This document shows positions 15,385 to 15,386 of a stretch of DNA of 15,386 nt, one piece after another. Both the position numbers and the translations under genes were made by a program. The stretch is from Betaproteobacteria bacterium (GTDB lineage Bacteria; Pseudomonadota; Gammaproteobacteria; Burkholderiales; SG8-39): positions 1 to 15,386 of the forward strand of contig VBCT01000023.1 of assembly GCA_005882235.1 (NCBI GenBank), in the 5' to 3' direction. Position 1 is the first letter of the stretch. The number at the start of each line of letters is the position of its first letter. Under the pieces are notes generated by a model. The model made no database searches. It worked only from the letters and a program-made list of their open reading frames with translations, and was not told the DNA's origin.

Positions 15385-15386
15385 AG

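Noticed and set aside
1..15386. CRISPR arrays, insertion sequences, tRNA or rRNA genes, phage or toxin-antitoxin genes
   Set aside because: Looked for and not seen; almost all DNA is accounted for by known genes.

Overview
The window reads as chromosomal DNA of a GC-rich proteobacterium, most likely a betaproteobacterium. The gene neighbourhood (pilMNOPQ-aroK-aroB divergent from a PBP1a gene, with cyaY, lptM and lysA beyond it) is the classical beta/gamma-proteobacterial arrangement. The protein sequences fit that group, but the genus cannot be named from the sequence. No mobile element, CRISPR array, tRNA or rRNA was found, and no wholly new system is evident. Most of the window is well-known core genome, with an RND efflux pair at the right end.

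Left part, minus strand (6659 down to 1): a promoter near 6700-6729 drives pilM, pilN, pilO, pilP and pilQ. These encode the alignment subcomplex (cytoplasmic PilM, inner-membrane PilN and PilO, lipoprotein PilP) and the outer-membrane secretin PilQ of a type IV pilus machine. They are tightly packed with 1-4 base overlaps or a 6 base gap. aroK and aroB follow, encoding two shikimate pathway enzymes; aroB runs off the left edge nearly complete.

The most noteworthy point is that pilQ has no in-frame stop and runs on through the intergenic region into aroK, giving one 914-codon frame. The details suggest a one-base loss at the end of pilQ. Restoring one C gives a normal end (I-T-P-S-Q-R-stop at 1681). 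The supposed linker contains an intrinsic terminator hairpin and then an extended -10 promoter whose predicted start point falls on the GTG start codon of aroK, so aroK may have a leaderless transcript of its own.

Middle, plus strand (6841-9141): ponA (mrcA), a bifunctional class A penicillin-binding protein, is transcribed away from pilM. cyaY (minus) converges on it. Divergent from cyaY are the 42-codon lipoprotein gene lptM and lysA (diaminopimelate decarboxylase), overlapping by 4 bases.

Right part, plus strand (11019-15351): a periplasmic adaptor and an RND inner-membrane pump, 10 bases apart, form a drug or toxic-compound efflux operon of the MdtA/MdtB-like type. No outer-membrane channel gene is inside the window. 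The window ends in three copies of an 11-base tandem repeat directly after the pump's stop codon.
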